NCBI GenBank assembly: GCA_001797275.1
Contig: MGOY01000043.1
Coordinates: forward strand, 51,290-93,579
Source of the DNA: Clostridiales bacterium GWF2_38_85
GTDB taxonomy: Bacteria; Bacillota; Clostridia; Oscillospirales; CAG-382
DNA: 42,290 bases
Direction of reading: 5' to 3'
Shown: piece after piece, positions 7,902-17,627 of the stretch
How the letters are laid out: each line of letters begins with the position of its first letter
How positions within the stretch are numbered: position 1 is the stretch's first letter
Notes under the pieces: generated by a model
Told to the model about the DNA's origin: nothing
Seen by the model: only the letters and a program-made list of their open reading frames with translations
Database searches by the model: none
Program-made: the position numbers and the translations under genes

Positions 7902-8621
7902 ATGAAAAAGCAATTATCGTTAATAGGTTTTAGTCTAACTATCCTTCTTGCCGCATCCTCCAAAGCCATGAATCAGAATGCTAATTCTTCAACAACTCCA
8001 CCCCCTGCCGCACAACTCTCATCACCGCCACCGCTCAATCGTCAGGTTAGATTCTCACTCAATCTGTCCGAAAGAACTAACCGGATCAATTTAAACGGGA
8101 ACGACCCAATTGACGACAATTTACCAACCGAATCTAGCAGCTCTTCTTCTGTTCCAAGGTCTGGCAATCGTCCTACAAGCAAACCTACAACCAGAATCCT
8201 TTTCAAATCTCGGCAGCATGACCTAACCTGCCTTAAAGACAGCCTTCGAAAACTTAAATACCGCCTCATTAAAAAAGTTGAGCAGCTAGAAAGCAAAGAC
8301 GAAGAAAACTGTACACATGATACAGAAGCCATTAGCGCCAACTACACAAAAATAAACGAAGCCCTTCAAACCATTGAAAAAAAGTTTGCGCTACAATTGT
8401 GGACAAAAATAAAACCCTTTTTCCAATATGATTCAATCAAGGATGAGTTTAAAATAAACTGCCTCTTGAAAACTGAGAAACTAAAGCGTGTTGCAACCCC
8501 TGTAGATTTTAAACGACTAACAAGCAACTTGTTAAAAATTGCGCACTTAAAACAGGTAAAATCTGCTCAAATAACATCGGTGTTGTACAACACAGACAAA
8601 AAACTACACCATTACCGTTAA
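7902..8621 (+). CDS. Exported protein of unknown function with low-complexity linker
   Basis: The 239-residue protein has a clear signal peptide (about 1-22, MKKQLSLIGFSLTILLAASSKA). It is followed by a Pro/Ser/Asn-rich disordered segment (about 25-100, including PPP and a run of six Ser) and a basic, helical C-terminal domain (about 105-239). No family is recognised. It has its own consensus promoter and a structured leader upstream. A hairpin at 8650 may end the transcript. The layout of signal, flexible linker and helical domain is common among exported effector-like proteins, but no function can be assigned. Confidence 0.7.
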   Translation: MKKQLSLIGFSLTILLAASSKAMNQNANSSTTPPPAAQLSSPPPLNRQVRFSLNLSERTNRINLNGNDPIDDNLPTESSSSSSVPRSGNRPTSKPTTRILFKSRQHDLTCLKDSLRKLKYRLIKKVEQLESKDEENCTHDTEAISANYTKINEALQTIEKKFALQLWTKIKPFFQYDSIKDEFKINCLLKTEKLKRVATPVDFKRLTSNLLKIAHLKQVKSAQITSVLYNTDKKLHHYR

Positions 8622-8649
8622 AATTCGCTTTTATAATCGAGTAGATAAC

Positions 8650-8674
8650 AGGCCCTGGATAATCCCCGGGGCCT
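8650..8674 (+). terminator. GC-rich hairpin, possible terminator
   Basis: AGGCCC pairs with GGGCCT (ends 8650 and 8674). The following T-tract is poor (ATCGTATTTT), so termination is possible but not strong. Confidence 0.4.
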
Positions 8675-8692
8675 ATCGTATTTTAAACATGC

Positions 8693-8722
8693 TTGTCAAA
8701 AGCTTTATTTCCATACTAAGAT
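8693..8722 (+). promoter_or_regulatory. Candidate promoter for the 8766 gene
   Basis: TTGTCA and TAAGAT are 18 bases apart, ending 43 bases before the ATG. The overlapping string ATACTAAGA also occurs at the -10 region of the 2128 gene. Confidence 0.35.
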
Positions 8723-8765
8723 TACGCAAATACCATAGAAACGTTTTTCAAAAAGGAGAAAAACT

Positions 8766-11700
8766 ATGAAAAACTTTTACACAAAGGGCTTCGGTACAAC
8801 AACCCGCAGCCTAATTCGCTTGGTTTTACTTACGTTACTCATGCAATGGGCACCACAAGCCTGTGCAGTCGACCTAAAATACACCAGAGGATTTGACTCC
8901 ACCCTTCAACCAAACTTTCAATTTATAAACCCCTTCTGGGGAGCACTGTTCTTCTTCAAACAAGACTTCATTACCAACCTCTATGCATTCGGAAAAACTG
9001 ACCATCCCCTCCATCCCCTAACCTTTCTAACTCATGAGATGTTCCATCGCGCCACAGAAAACGACTTATTAGCCCCAACCCACACCAAAAATGCATTCTT
9101 TACTAACATAACACCTTACCTTGCCGGCGCGCTTGGAGGAATTCTGTGGAACATACAAAAAGATCAAAATCAATCGGATACCGTACTACAAAACTGGCTA
9201 CAACAGTTTCCCGATGATTTAATTACCTCCCAAAAAGCTGCACTCAACGAACAAATTAAACGCGCTGAAAAGCTCACCAAGACCCAACAATCCGTCATAA
9301 ACGCCCAACCACAAAATCTAAAAATTGCTCAAGAAAATCTTGCCAAAGCACGAACTGAGCTTTTTAAAAACAAAAACATCGAATTTGTACGTCGATTTGG
9401 GCCAACCAAATTTAAGGCTTCCGACCTACGCACCGCAATCACAAAATTGTACGAGACCACCCAAAAATATAGTGTAAACAATGTCCTTCTTTACGAAAAA
9501 GAGACTCCTTTTTATCTTCTTAGCGCGCTGGCTTCGGCAAAATCAAAAGACAAAAAGGACCTTCTTGAATTCATCAAAGGATTTGTAGACTTCTGTGGAG
9601 AAAAACCAGAAGCCGTCCTTTCTGATATCGGTCTCAACATTATACAAACCAGAAGCGATCTAGCTCCTAAATTCTTGAAAGAAATTTATGAATCTAACTA
9701 TCGCAACAATGTATTCACCCATAAAGAAAAAAACCTCTCCGTCCTAGACCTACTCTATTATGCAAGTGGCCGAGAAGCCATAATGCAAAAGCGCTTTGAA
9801 GGCTCAGGAGACTGCACCGAAATGGGGGCCCTAGAGCTTGCAAATCTCATCCTATGGGATCCTACAAAAGAGGCATTCAATAAAGACCTACTGCCTCAAT
9901 CCTTAAGAGCTAATGAAAATGTAGCCGCCTTCTTAAAGAATTTTTCCACGGGCATAAATGAAAGCAAAGCTCGTGAATGGTGGTACTACCTATTTTCCGA
10001 CAAAAACCACACAAAAGCTCTCTCAGACTTTGACTACGTTCGGCCCGATATTTTCTGCGAACTAAGCGCCTCTTCTGACAATATATTCAAAGCGCTAAAA
10101 CTTTTTTTCAAAAGCGCGGCGCAAGACTTTAAAGAACTAGGAAATGAGCTTTCATCAAACGGCAGCACACAGGTAATAACCTTTGACGCTGCCGAAAAAG
10201 AGATCACCATAACTATAAAAGACTTAAACGGCAATCTCCTTAAAAAAGGTGCCCTTTCCATCACCCCTCATGCCCACACTGCCGTAAAAAAAGAAGGGGC
10301 TTCAGGCGACTTCTATGAAATAAAAGAAATAGCAGATAACTCTGAGCTTGATATAGGCCAAAAACCCCTTAATCTCTTCATAGGTTATAGCGCACTATCA
10401 CAAGACGACCTAACCGCCTTAATAACCAAACAATTTGATAAAGACGCTTTCAGCCAGGTCTGCGAGCTCTACGGAGACAAACAATTCGCAAACGCCATTC
10501 CCAGTTTTGAAACTCTTTTTGATGTAAAAACCATAAAACCTCAACTACCCCTTATCTACTCCCCCGCTGACAAGTTCATCACAAAACATCCCAATCAACC
10601 TCCATTTTCAAATTATGTTAATCAATTTTCTCCTGAAATCGTACTTTCCAACATTTCAAAAGTCTCAAGCTCGAACCTTTTTAACTTCTTGAAAAACAAA
10701 AATGACGCTGAATGGATAAAGAAAAATGCGGGGACTATCCTAGTGATCGCCGCACAAAAAGGGTTCAGCTTAGGAGAAAATGAAAGCTCCTTTATGGAGC
10801 TTCTTAAAGACGCTGGGGTAAACTACTCCGACGAGCAGAACAAAGCGCTTGATGAAATGATTAAAGCAAAGCGCTGGTCCGATATTCAAAGGCTAATAAT
10901 TGCAGGTGAAACCAGAGGAATGAATCCTCTAGCCTATCTTTTTAAACAGATGAGCCAAAACAAACTCCCCAGACCTACATTGATCATAATTCTCCAAGAC
11001 CTACTTGCACCACCCCATGACTATGCCTATATAATAGCTCCCTTCTTCAACTTAGCCCTAGCAAAGAAAATCTCAGCTCATAGCATGACTGAGCCACTAT
11101 TTCTGCACATCTTAAAAGCCAATAAAACTCTAAATATTCTTAGTGAATCTGAGATAGAGGGAAGAGTTATATGGCACCATCCCCCACTAAAAGACCTTAC
11201 AGCCGAGCTCACTCGCGCACCTGAACTTCTTATAGAAGCAGTGGAACTTGAAATTTTGGCGGCAAAACTATTTAAACGCAACCAGAGCTTTGAATTTTTA
11301 AAACCAGTATTTGAGCTACTCATTCAAAATAAAAATAGTGAGACCACTCGCGCACTAATAAGAGCCTTTGACGAAGTAAACAAACGCTGGCCAGGACTTG
11401 CCATCAACGCATCTGTTGGCAATCAAAAGACCTTAGTCGACCTAGCAAGCGAACTGTATAAAGAAGGAAAGATGGAATCCTTATCCGCGCAAGCCTTTAG
11501 CGCTCGCATCTTTATAGAAGCAGCACATGAGGCCCATAAAGCCAATGCTCTCGATCAGAATGCAATAATCAAACTACTTATAAACTGTCCTTGGATCGAA
11601 AATGACGACGTCAAACGTTCTATTTTTAAATCAGACCAAGACCATGCAGACACCGTTGCTAATACCCTAATCTATTTTGATGAACTAGCTAGAAAAGCTG

Positions 11701-12089
11701 GGTACACATTTAACCTTCAAACAAAGATATCCCATTCATTCTTTATTGTTGCAAAGGAGCTGCTAGAAACCTTCGACACCATGCTTAAAACCATAGAATC
11801 GACCGGATCAATTCCCACGGGAGAGACCATGGAGGAGATAAGTAGATTTACAACAATCTTTATGGGGGTGCCTCAAACTCTATTAAAACACAAGATAAAT
11901 CTCATCAAGGAAGGCGATCCTATTATAAACAACGACCAAACTGTAACAGAAATGTTTCAGCGCCTAAACACTATATTCTTTACCTCTCCTACGCTAAACG
12001 ATAGAAAAGAAAATATAAAAAAGGTAATGCAAAAGCCCAGCGGTGCATTAAACGAAATCTTTAACCGGATTCAGAATCTTTTTAATTAA
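8766..12089 (+). CDS. Very large exported protein with HEMFH motif
   Basis: I recognise no family for this 1107-residue protein. It is read from a strong AAGGAG site 7 bases before the ATG. A signal peptide ends near residue 34 (PQACA). At 90-94 lies HEMFH, an exact HExxH zinc-peptidase motif, 18 residues before a hydrophobic segment (about 112-130). The motif sits in LTHEMFHRATEND. The rest is long and mostly helical. No clear third zinc ligand can be assigned by eye, so a metallopeptidase is only a possibility. The N-terminal domain with HEMFH could equally be a structural coincidence. It is probably monocistronic. Confidence 0.78.
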   Translation: MKNFYTKGFGTTTRSLIRLVLLTLLMQWAPQACAVDLKYTRGFDSTLQPNFQFINPFWGALFFFKQDFITNLYAFGKTDHPLHPLTFLTHEMFHRATENDLLAPTHTKNAFFTNITPYLAGALGGILWNIQKDQNQSDTVLQNWLQQFPDDLITSQKAALNEQIKRAEKLTKTQQSVINAQPQNLKIAQENLAKARTELFKNKNIEFVRRFGPTKFKASDLRTAITKLYETTQKYSVNNVLLYEKETPFYLLSALASAKSKDKKDLLEFIKGFVDFCGEKPEAVLSDIGLNIIQTRSDLAPKFLKEIYESNYRNNVFTHKEKNLSVLDLLYYASGREAIMQKRFEGSGDCTEMGALELANLILWDPTKEAFNKDLLPQSLRANENVAAFLKNFSTGINESKAREWWYYLFSDKNHTKALSDFDYVRPDIFCELSASSDNIFKALKLFFKSAAQDFKELGNELSSNGSTQVITFDAAEKEITITIKDLNGNLLKKGALSITPHAHTAVKKEGASGDFYEIKEIADNSELDIGQKPLNLFIGYSALSQDDLTALITKQFDKDAFSQVCELYGDKQFANAIPSFETLFDVKTIKPQLPLIYSPADKFITKHPNQPPFSNYVNQFSPEIVLSNISKVSSSNLFNFLKNKNDAEWIKKNAGTILVIAAQKGFSLGENESSFMELLKDAGVNYSDEQNKALDEMIKAKRWSDIQRLIIAGETRGMNPLAYLFKQMSQNKLPRPTLIIILQDLLAPPHDYAYIIAPFFNLALAKKISAHSMTEPLFLHILKANKTLNILSESEIEGRVIWHHPPLKDLTAELTRAPELLIEAVELEILAAKLFKRNQSFEFLKPVFELLIQNKNSETTRALIRAFDEVNKRWPGLAINASVGNQKTLVDLASELYKEGKMESLSAQAFSARIFIEAAHEAHKANALDQNAIIKLLINCPWIENDDVKRSIFKSDQDHADTVANTLIYFDELARKAGYTFNLQTKISHSFFIVAKELLETFDTMLKTIESTGSIPTGETMEEISRFTTIFMGVPQTLLKHKINLIKEGDPIINNDQTVTEMFQRLNTIFFTSPTLNDRKENIKKVMQKPSGALNEIFNRIQNLFN

Positions 12090-12147
12090 AAAGATTAGCC
12101 AGACCTATTCTATTCGCACCGTAGAGAAAAAAATACCCCGTGTACGC

Positions 12148-12750
12148 TTACCACTCCACCTTAAGGGGTGGTAAGCCCCGGGTATCAAAGCGCACATACT
12201 GGCAATTAGTCCGCAAATCCATACATCCAGGCTTGCTGCACCACAACCCCTTAGCGGCCAATTCAAGATCAAATCCAAGCCGCTCAGCAATTGCCGAACT
12301 CTTACAATTTTCTTTGTCACATATGATAACCAGCCGCTTAAAGCCTAGGCACTCAAAGGCATACCGCGTTAACGCATTAGCCGCTTCCGTCATAAGGCCA
12401 CATCCCTGCGCACTCTTACGGCACCAGTACCCTAACTCGACACTCGGGATTTTCCAGTCAGGGCGAACCAAACCAATATCGCCCACTAAAGAACCCTTGG
12501 AATAAATAGCAAAATGGAACTCTTCACGCAATACAAATGCTGCATTAAACCGGCGCGCAGTACTTTCTGCATAGGCAAGCCCTTCCGTTTCATACCGCTG
12601 AGCCCATGACATCCATTCACTTAATTGATCAAACGTTTCCATAACAGCATCATAAAGCACCTGCCCATCGCCAGGCTCGAAGGGACGTAACTCCAGCCTT
12701 TCTGTTCGCAAGGGGATTGGTGCTTCAATAAGAAGCGGATCCGTACTCAT
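12148..12750 (-). CDS. RimJ/RimL-like GNAT acetyltransferase
   Basis: Acetyl-CoA-dependent N-acetyltransferase of the GNAT fold, cytoplasmic. Visible signatures are TERLELRPFEPGDG at the N terminus, VELGYWCRKSAQGCGLMTEA (motif A, CoA binding) and ALTRYAFECLGFKRLVI, then AIAERLGF near the end. The substrate (a ribosomal or other protein N terminus, or a small amine) is not known. A frame opens at 12774, but the ATG at 12750 (MSTDPLL) has AGAGG 5 bases upstream. It is a paralogue of the gene at 20042, with the same N-terminal PIP(L/I)(R/K)T and the same ending LPPLxVxW. A small inverted repeat overlaps its stop codon (12147-12175). Confidence 0.9.
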   Translation of the reverse strand: MSTDPLLIEAPIPLRTERLELRPFEPGDGQVLYDAVMETFDQLSEWMSWAQRYETEGLAYAESTARRFNAAFVLREEFHFAIYSKGSLVGDIGLVRPDWKIPSVELGYWCRKSAQGCGLMTEAANALTRYAFECLGFKRLVIICDKENCKSSAIAERLGFDLELAAKGLWCSKPGCMDLRTNCQYVRFDTRGLPPLKVEW

Positions 12751-12842
12751 AAAACCTCTGTATTTTATTTTCACAAAAAAAATATTTTAATTACAGTATA
12801 TCATTAAAGAATCTTGTTGAAAATCTTTTCATGGTACGTTTC

Positions 12843-14498
12843 CTAGATAACAAATTCTTCACCATTTCTCAACGGTTCAAACGAAGATTCGTTAAAACAG
12901 GGGTTTTCTGGGCTTTTTAATGCACCCTTTACGGGAACACTTAACACATTAATCTTGTCATGCAAGACTGTATTTATGTTTGCATACATGGATGCTTTTT
13001 GAGTATCTGCATACTTTTTTTTATTCTGCATAGCAAGCGAAAACAGGGTTTCATTCGACCCTCTTGTTGCAAAAATTAAGCCAGGATCATTCTTTAAAAT
13101 CTCTTGCAGCTGCTTGATATTGCCATCTTCAACCGCGCCAAAAAGCCGCTCAACTGTTTTTAACAACTCATAAGCGTTTCTCTTTGCAACCATCAAGGGA
13201 ACTTTGCCAGAGGATGTACACGCATCATAGAGAGCACCTCTCTTTAAAAGTTCTCGTATACCCTCGCACCAATCTTCTTCAGCCGCCGCATGTAACAAGG
13301 TAGTTCCTTCATTGTCTACACCTGTTGCAGTTAATAGCCCATCATCCAAACATGCTTTAAAAAATAAAAGCCGCTTTTTCTTAATTAGTAAAAGCAGAGG
13401 CTGTATCTTGCCTTCATAAAGAGACGCTCCGTAAGAGCACAACTTAAATGCAAGCTTTTGATGTCCTTTAAGCAATGCCCACGCTAACGCGGTATACCCA
13501 TTACAATCCTGCCCATCCCAAAAACAGTCCTTATACTCCGAGCAAAAAAGATCCATAAAAGCCTCAGATCCATTAGCCGCGGCCTCATGCAACAACCCAA
13601 AACCATCGTCTCTCTTCACCCCACATGAATACTTAAGCAACAGAGATCTTGTCTGCTCAGAAGCATCGTTAGTTTTTGCAGCCTTAAACAGCGCCCCAAG
13701 CTCCTTAAAACAAGTGCGAACCTCATTAGAAGTAGTAAGATCAACGGGCTCCTTAAAAAAGCTATCGCTCTTATCATAAAAAGCTCCTTGCAAAATCAAC
13801 TTTTTTACAATTGATAGCGCATTAGCCTTGGCCGCATAATGCAAGGGACTGCGGCCCCATTTATCCATTGCATTGGGGTCAACATCGTGTGCCAATAAAA
13901 AATCAACACTCTCTGCATCTCCCTCTAAGGCAGCTCGGTGCAATATAGTCTGCTCATCACTATTCACCACCTTAAAAAGATTGCCCCGCTCTTCTAGCTC
14001 TTGTAAAATAGACAGCCGCACACCCGTTTTATCAAACGCACACGCAATGTACGCAAGAGTAGAGAATTGTTCACCTGCTTTAACAACATCTAGAGGAGTC
14101 TTCCCCTTCTTGTCCTTGCTATCAAAAAATGCTCCTGCCTTTAAAAGCATCTTTATACTCTTCTCATCTCCCGAGTTTGCTGCATAATGAAGCGGAGTCC
14201 AGCTCACCGCATCTTCAATTCTAGGTGAAATCCCTTTATTCAACAGCAGCTTGATCAATCTATGCTCACCCTGCTTAACCTGCAAAAAAAGATCCTCTTG
14301 CTTTACCACTCCTTTCCCCACCGATTTTAACAACTCAAGACGCTTTTGAGTTGTTAAACGCTTTATAAGCGTTTTTGCAGAGAGATTATCTGAATAATCA
14401 GATTCATCAGAGCTAGAAACGCTAAAAACCTGAAAACAACTACTAAAAACAACCAAACTCAAGCATATCCCCGCTCTAGCGGCACAAACATTTTTCAT
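12843..14498 (-). CDS. Exported ankyrin-repeat protein
   Basis: The 551-residue protein has a signal peptide (about 1-27). Two or more blocks of ankyrin repeats cover most of the length. Examples are WTPLHYAANSGDEKSIKMLL, EQTILHRAALEGDAESVDFL, WGRSPLHYAAKANALSIVKK, YTALAWALLKGHQKLAFKL and GTTLLHAAAEEDWCEGIREL. Degenerate repeats separate the blocks (about 240-330), and the last about 60 residues are non-repeat. It lies downstream of the adenylate kinase on the same strand, but a hairpin at 14538 probably separates the transcripts. The role is inferred to be protein binding outside the cytoplasm. Confidence 0.88.
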   Translation of the reverse strand: MKNVCAARAGICLSLVVFSSCFQVFSVSSSDESDYSDNLSAKTLIKRLTTQKRLELLKSVGKGVVKQEDLFLQVKQGEHRLIKLLLNKGISPRIEDAVSWTPLHYAANSGDEKSIKMLLKAGAFFDSKDKKGKTPLDVVKAGEQFSTLAYIACAFDKTGVRLSILQELEERGNLFKVVNSDEQTILHRAALEGDAESVDFLLAHDVDPNAMDKWGRSPLHYAAKANALSIVKKLILQGAFYDKSDSFFKEPVDLTTSNEVRTCFKELGALFKAAKTNDASEQTRSLLLKYSCGVKRDDGFGLLHEAAANGSEAFMDLFCSEYKDCFWDGQDCNGYTALAWALLKGHQKLAFKLCSYGASLYEGKIQPLLLLIKKKRLLFFKACLDDGLLTATGVDNEGTTLLHAAAEEDWCEGIRELLKRGALYDACTSSGKVPLMVAKRNAYELLKTVERLFGAVEDGNIKQLQEILKNDPGLIFATRGSNETLFSLAMQNKKKYADTQKASMYANINTVLHDKINVLSVPVKGALKSPENPCFNESSFEPLRNGEEFVI

Positions 14499-14537
14499 CC
14501 CAATGCCCCCTCAATCTTGAACAAAAACATTACGAAA

Positions 14538-14571
14538 ATAGGACAACCGAGGAAAAACTCAGTCGTCCTAT
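14538..14571 (-). terminator. Hairpin terminator downstream of adenylate kinase
   Basis: ATAGGAC and GTCCTAT form the outer stem, and GAG/CTC inside extends it. The minus-strand product is followed by TTTTCG and the plus-strand product by TTTCATTTT, so it may work both ways. Confidence 0.6.
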
Positions 14572-14599
14572 TTTCATTTTATATCATAATAAATACAGA

Positions 14600-15406
14600 C
14601 TATGATTCCGATATAGCATTCACCCCTGCAACCTCTTTAAACGCTTCAAAAACCTTTTGCATAGGCTGTTCAGCTGAAATAGTCTGAATCTCTACCCCAG
14701 CCTCTTTAAAGAAATTCAACATTTCAGATTCAGACTTCATATAATCATTGAACCGTTTCTTGATAACATCTTCAGTATCATCGCACCGCTTTGATAGTGG
14801 ACTTCCACACACATCGCAAATGCCTTCAACCTTCGACTTTAAAGCTTTGGTCGAATAAACTTTTTGGCAACTCTTATTGCTGCAAACAACACGGCACACG
14901 ATACGATCCACAGCCTCTTGCTCAGAGACAGTGAAACGCATAATTCTAAGACGAAACTCGTTATTCTTAGAACCCTTTAACATCTCAACAAGCGTCTTAG
15001 CCTGTTGAACCGTACGAGGATAACCATCCAAAATAATAGGGCTTCTCGTTGCCGATTGCTTTTCAAGCCAATCACGTATCATAGCATTTATTAATTCATC
15101 GGGAACCAACTCACCCTTTGCCATAAGCGGCTGCGCTTTCTTACCAAGCTCAGTCTCCTGTGCAACATTCTGCCGCAATACATCACCGGTCGACACAGAA
15201 ATAAACTTCAGCTCATCCTTCAACCGAGCGGCCAAAGTACCTTTCCCACATGCGGGAGGACCAAAGAATATGAAAAGATCTCGAAATTTTTCTCTTTTTT
15301 CCACCGTCGTCGTCTTTTTAAAAAATTTCATGTAAACCACAAATCCGCCGACTAATAAAACGATCAGCGCTATGCCAAACGCCACCTTACCCGATACTAC
15401 ATTCAT
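14600..15406 (-). CDS. adk: Adenylate kinase with N-terminal membrane segment
   Basis: Adenylate kinase interconverts ATP + AMP and 2 ADP. The core (about 43-268) has the P-loop GPPACGKGT (49-57), STGDVLRQ, the DGYPRT loop and a LID region with a zinc-knuckle-like set of cysteines (CSNKSC and CDVCG), then KRCDDTEDVIKKR. What is odd is the N terminus: residues 8-27 form a single hydrophobic helix (VAFGIALIVLLVGGFVVYM) followed by a basic stretch (KFFKK...KREK). Normal Adk begins directly at the P-loop strand. The positive charges after the helix favour the catalytic domain staying in the cytoplasm, anchored to the inner membrane. Export cannot be excluded. A link to nucleotide transport is speculative. 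Confidence 0.9.
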   Translation of the reverse strand: MNVVSGKVAFGIALIVLLVGGFVVYMKFFKKTTTVEKREKFRDLFIFFGPPACGKGTLAARLKDELKFISVSTGDVLRQNVAQETELGKKAQPLMAKGELVPDELINAMIRDWLEKQSATRSPIILDGYPRTVQQAKTLVEMLKGSKNNEFRLRIMRFTVSEQEAVDRIVCRVVCSNKSCQKVYSTKALKSKVEGICDVCGSPLSKRCDDTEDVIKKRFNDYMKSESEMLNFFKEAGVEIQTISAEQPMQKVFEAFKEVAGVNAISES

Positions 15407-15533
15407 AAAAGCCTCCCTGGCTTATGTTCACAGAGTTTTCCAATAATTCTAGTAACCTATAAAAAGAGTATAACTATAATTGATCCCTGTAAAACGAATG
15501 CTAATCTAAAAATCAGATTTATGCGCAGGCATT

Positions 15534-17627
15534 TTATAGTGTGGGGTACTCAAAAGAATCAAAAGTATCATCGAATTTGCCGGCAGAAACCGACTTGTTA
15601 TCTGCCAACTCCTTATTTTGTAGCAGATATTTTTTCATGTAAATACTCTGCTTTTCCCGGAACTTCGCCTCCTGCTTAAAAACTTTTATCCATTCTTTAG
15701 CGGCCTCTTTCGAGCATTCTCTTTCCACAGGCTCAAATCCAAAAGCTCCCCCAAAATACCAATAGCTCTTGTTTTGCGCTTCTTTATTCTTTTGACATAC
15801 AAAAACAGCATGCGCGACAGCGCCATTGTTTTTCTGACATCGTGCCACATAAAACTTTGCCTTATGTATATTTTTAATACCCTCAACGTTTTTTACGCGC
15901 AAACAAATTTTTCCTTCAAAATGCTTGTCAAAAAAGTCTGGGAACAGCTCTCTTAAAACCTTAGGGCATGCTTTAAATCGCTCAGGAACACGCACTGTAT
16001 TAATAACTTGAAAAAGGCTGCCTGGAACGCCTGATGAAAAATAGGGATATACTTTTTCAACCTTGTCTTTTTTTTCTTTAAAATAAACAGGTTTCACACT
16101 GTTTTTCGGTACATTCGTTTCATTTTCAGGCGGCGTAAAACTATAGATTTTAACATTATCAATCAGACTCCCATCTAACAAAATAACAGAGCTTTTAACA
16201 GGAACTTTAACATCCGCTTGCTTCTCAGAAAACTCATTCAACGCGTTAACAGATTGCAAAACCTGCGTAGAAAAATACTGTGGCACAGGCCAAAAAGATT
16301 TATCATAGGGCGACTTAAAAAAAGGCACCGAAGAACCCATAACAGATGTTGGACAACCGGGCCATTCGACCGCTAAATGCTGCACCGCCTCTGTGTAGAA
16401 TTTAAAAGCCACTTTACATAATTCTTGGTTCAAAAAATTCTCATTTACAACAAATGCCTTTATATGTTCCAAAAAATTCTTGTACCCATCTTCTTTTACA
16501 ACCCCATTAACAACGCCATTACCCGAAAAAGACATCGCTGTAAAAATAGGATGATTTGATGAAATTTTTTTCGCTAATTCAACTAGCTTTACAGGACCAA
16601 AAAAACAACTGAAAAAATGAACCCAGACCAACCTAATGTCCCCCACCATCTTTTCAATAATCTTCGGTAAAATATCTGGATCCAAACTCGCCAAACCCCC
16701 AACATCCTTAACTACCTGATTGTCTTTTATATCGCTTAAATTTTCATGAAACTCTACCCGACGCCCCTCTCCCTCAATAACCACTATCCATCGAGGGACA
16801 TCCTTTTCATTGGCATACATTTTTTTTGGCACAAAAAAATTGCTCAAAAAGCGTTTCAATTCCATCGAAACATCTTTCTCGGTCTGAGCTTTTAACCTTA
16901 TAAAGCCCTTTAAGAGCCCCTTCACCGTAGCGGTCCCCAAATACTGCAGATGAGTAATCAAAATTCCTAATTTTTTTTCTAACTCTGTTACCTCTTGCGA
17001 CAAACCACCCTCATTACTGTTTAACGATTTAATCCCAAATTTTTCAAAAGCTTTTTCAAAATCATCTCCCAACATCTTCTGAGGAACGCCGAGTATAAAA
17101 GCTTTACCCGCACTCTTTAAGGCTCCTGGCAAGCCGAAAAAATGGTACCCATTGGCAATCTGTTCCTCAATAACCTCTTTCTGCAAAAAAAAGCCCCGCA
17201 TGGTTGCCGAAAACAACACCAAAAGTTTCGATTTAAAAATAAACTTCATTTCTTCTAGCGTCACAAAATTCTCCGGATTTTGTTCCACAAGGATGATTAA
17301 CGAATGTGTTACAAAAGAAGCGGGGTTGTCTTCTTTCCCCTTTGGCTCATCTTCCTTACTAAAAACACAACTCTCGCTACCCTGGTCAAAGGCCCCAGAA
17401 ATCTGCTTCTTCTCTACAATTTTTTCAAAAGAATTAAGCCAAGGCATAGGACAATACCCACTCCCTATCCAACCATTCTTAGCCTCAGGGACGTTGTCTA
17501 AAACATCCCCCGTAAATACAAAATCACTATCCAGACCCGTAGTAGTTGTACGTTGATTAGAGCCTTCAGCTACAAAAATCCAAAACAAAAGACTCACCAA
17601 AACCAAAATTTTACTTTTTATCATCAT
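15534..17627 (-). CDS. Large exported protein of unknown function
   Basis: The 697-residue protein has a signal peptide (about 1-22, MMIKSKILVLVSLLFWIFVAEG). The N-terminal part holds SGYCPMPWLNSFEKIVEKKQ (Cys near 58). The middle is long and mixed, and the C-terminal part (about 600-680) contains KFYVARCQKNNGAVAHAVFV and SYWYFGGAFGFEPVE. The latter has a distant look of the His box of papain-fold or USP-like enzymes (small residues, His, aromatic WYF, acidic end), but I cannot confirm it. No close family is recognised. The first of two ATGs is used; the ribosome site AGAGA is weak. It lies 127 bases upstream of the adenylate kinase on the same strand. Confidence 0.72.
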   Translation of the reverse strand: MMIKSKILVLVSLLFWIFVAEGSNQRTTTTGLDSDFVFTGDVLDNVPEAKNGWIGSGYCPMPWLNSFEKIVEKKQISGAFDQGSESCVFSKEDEPKGKEDNPASFVTHSLIILVEQNPENFVTLEEMKFIFKSKLLVLFSATMRGFFLQKEVIEEQIANGYHFFGLPGALKSAGKAFILGVPQKMLGDDFEKAFEKFGIKSLNSNEGGLSQEVTELEKKLGILITHLQYLGTATVKGLLKGFIRLKAQTEKDVSMELKRFLSNFFVPKKMYANEKDVPRWIVVIEGEGRRVEFHENLSDIKDNQVVKDVGGLASLDPDILPKIIEKMVGDIRLVWVHFFSCFFGPVKLVELAKKISSNHPIFTAMSFSGNGVVNGVVKEDGYKNFLEHIKAFVVNENFLNQELCKVAFKFYTEAVQHLAVEWPGCPTSVMGSSVPFFKSPYDKSFWPVPQYFSTQVLQSVNALNEFSEKQADVKVPVKSSVILLDGSLIDNVKIYSFTPPENETNVPKNSVKPVYFKEKKDKVEKVYPYFSSGVPGSLFQVINTVRVPERFKACPKVLRELFPDFFDKHFEGKICLRVKNVEGIKNIHKAKFYVARCQKNNGAVAHAVFVCQKNKEAQNKSYWYFGGAFGFEPVERECSKEAAKEWIKVFKQEAKFREKQSIYMKKYLLQNKELADNKSVSAGKFDDTFDSFEYPTL

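Noticed and set aside
12147-12175. Inverted repeat CTTACCAC/GTGGTAAG at the end of the acetyltransferase
   Set aside because: It overlaps coding sequence and the T run on the minus strand lies about 15 bases away, so it is not a convincing terminator.
12808-12837. Possible third copy of the 37-base repeat
   Set aside because: Only parts match (ATCTTG and ATGGTAC); similarity is too weak to claim.
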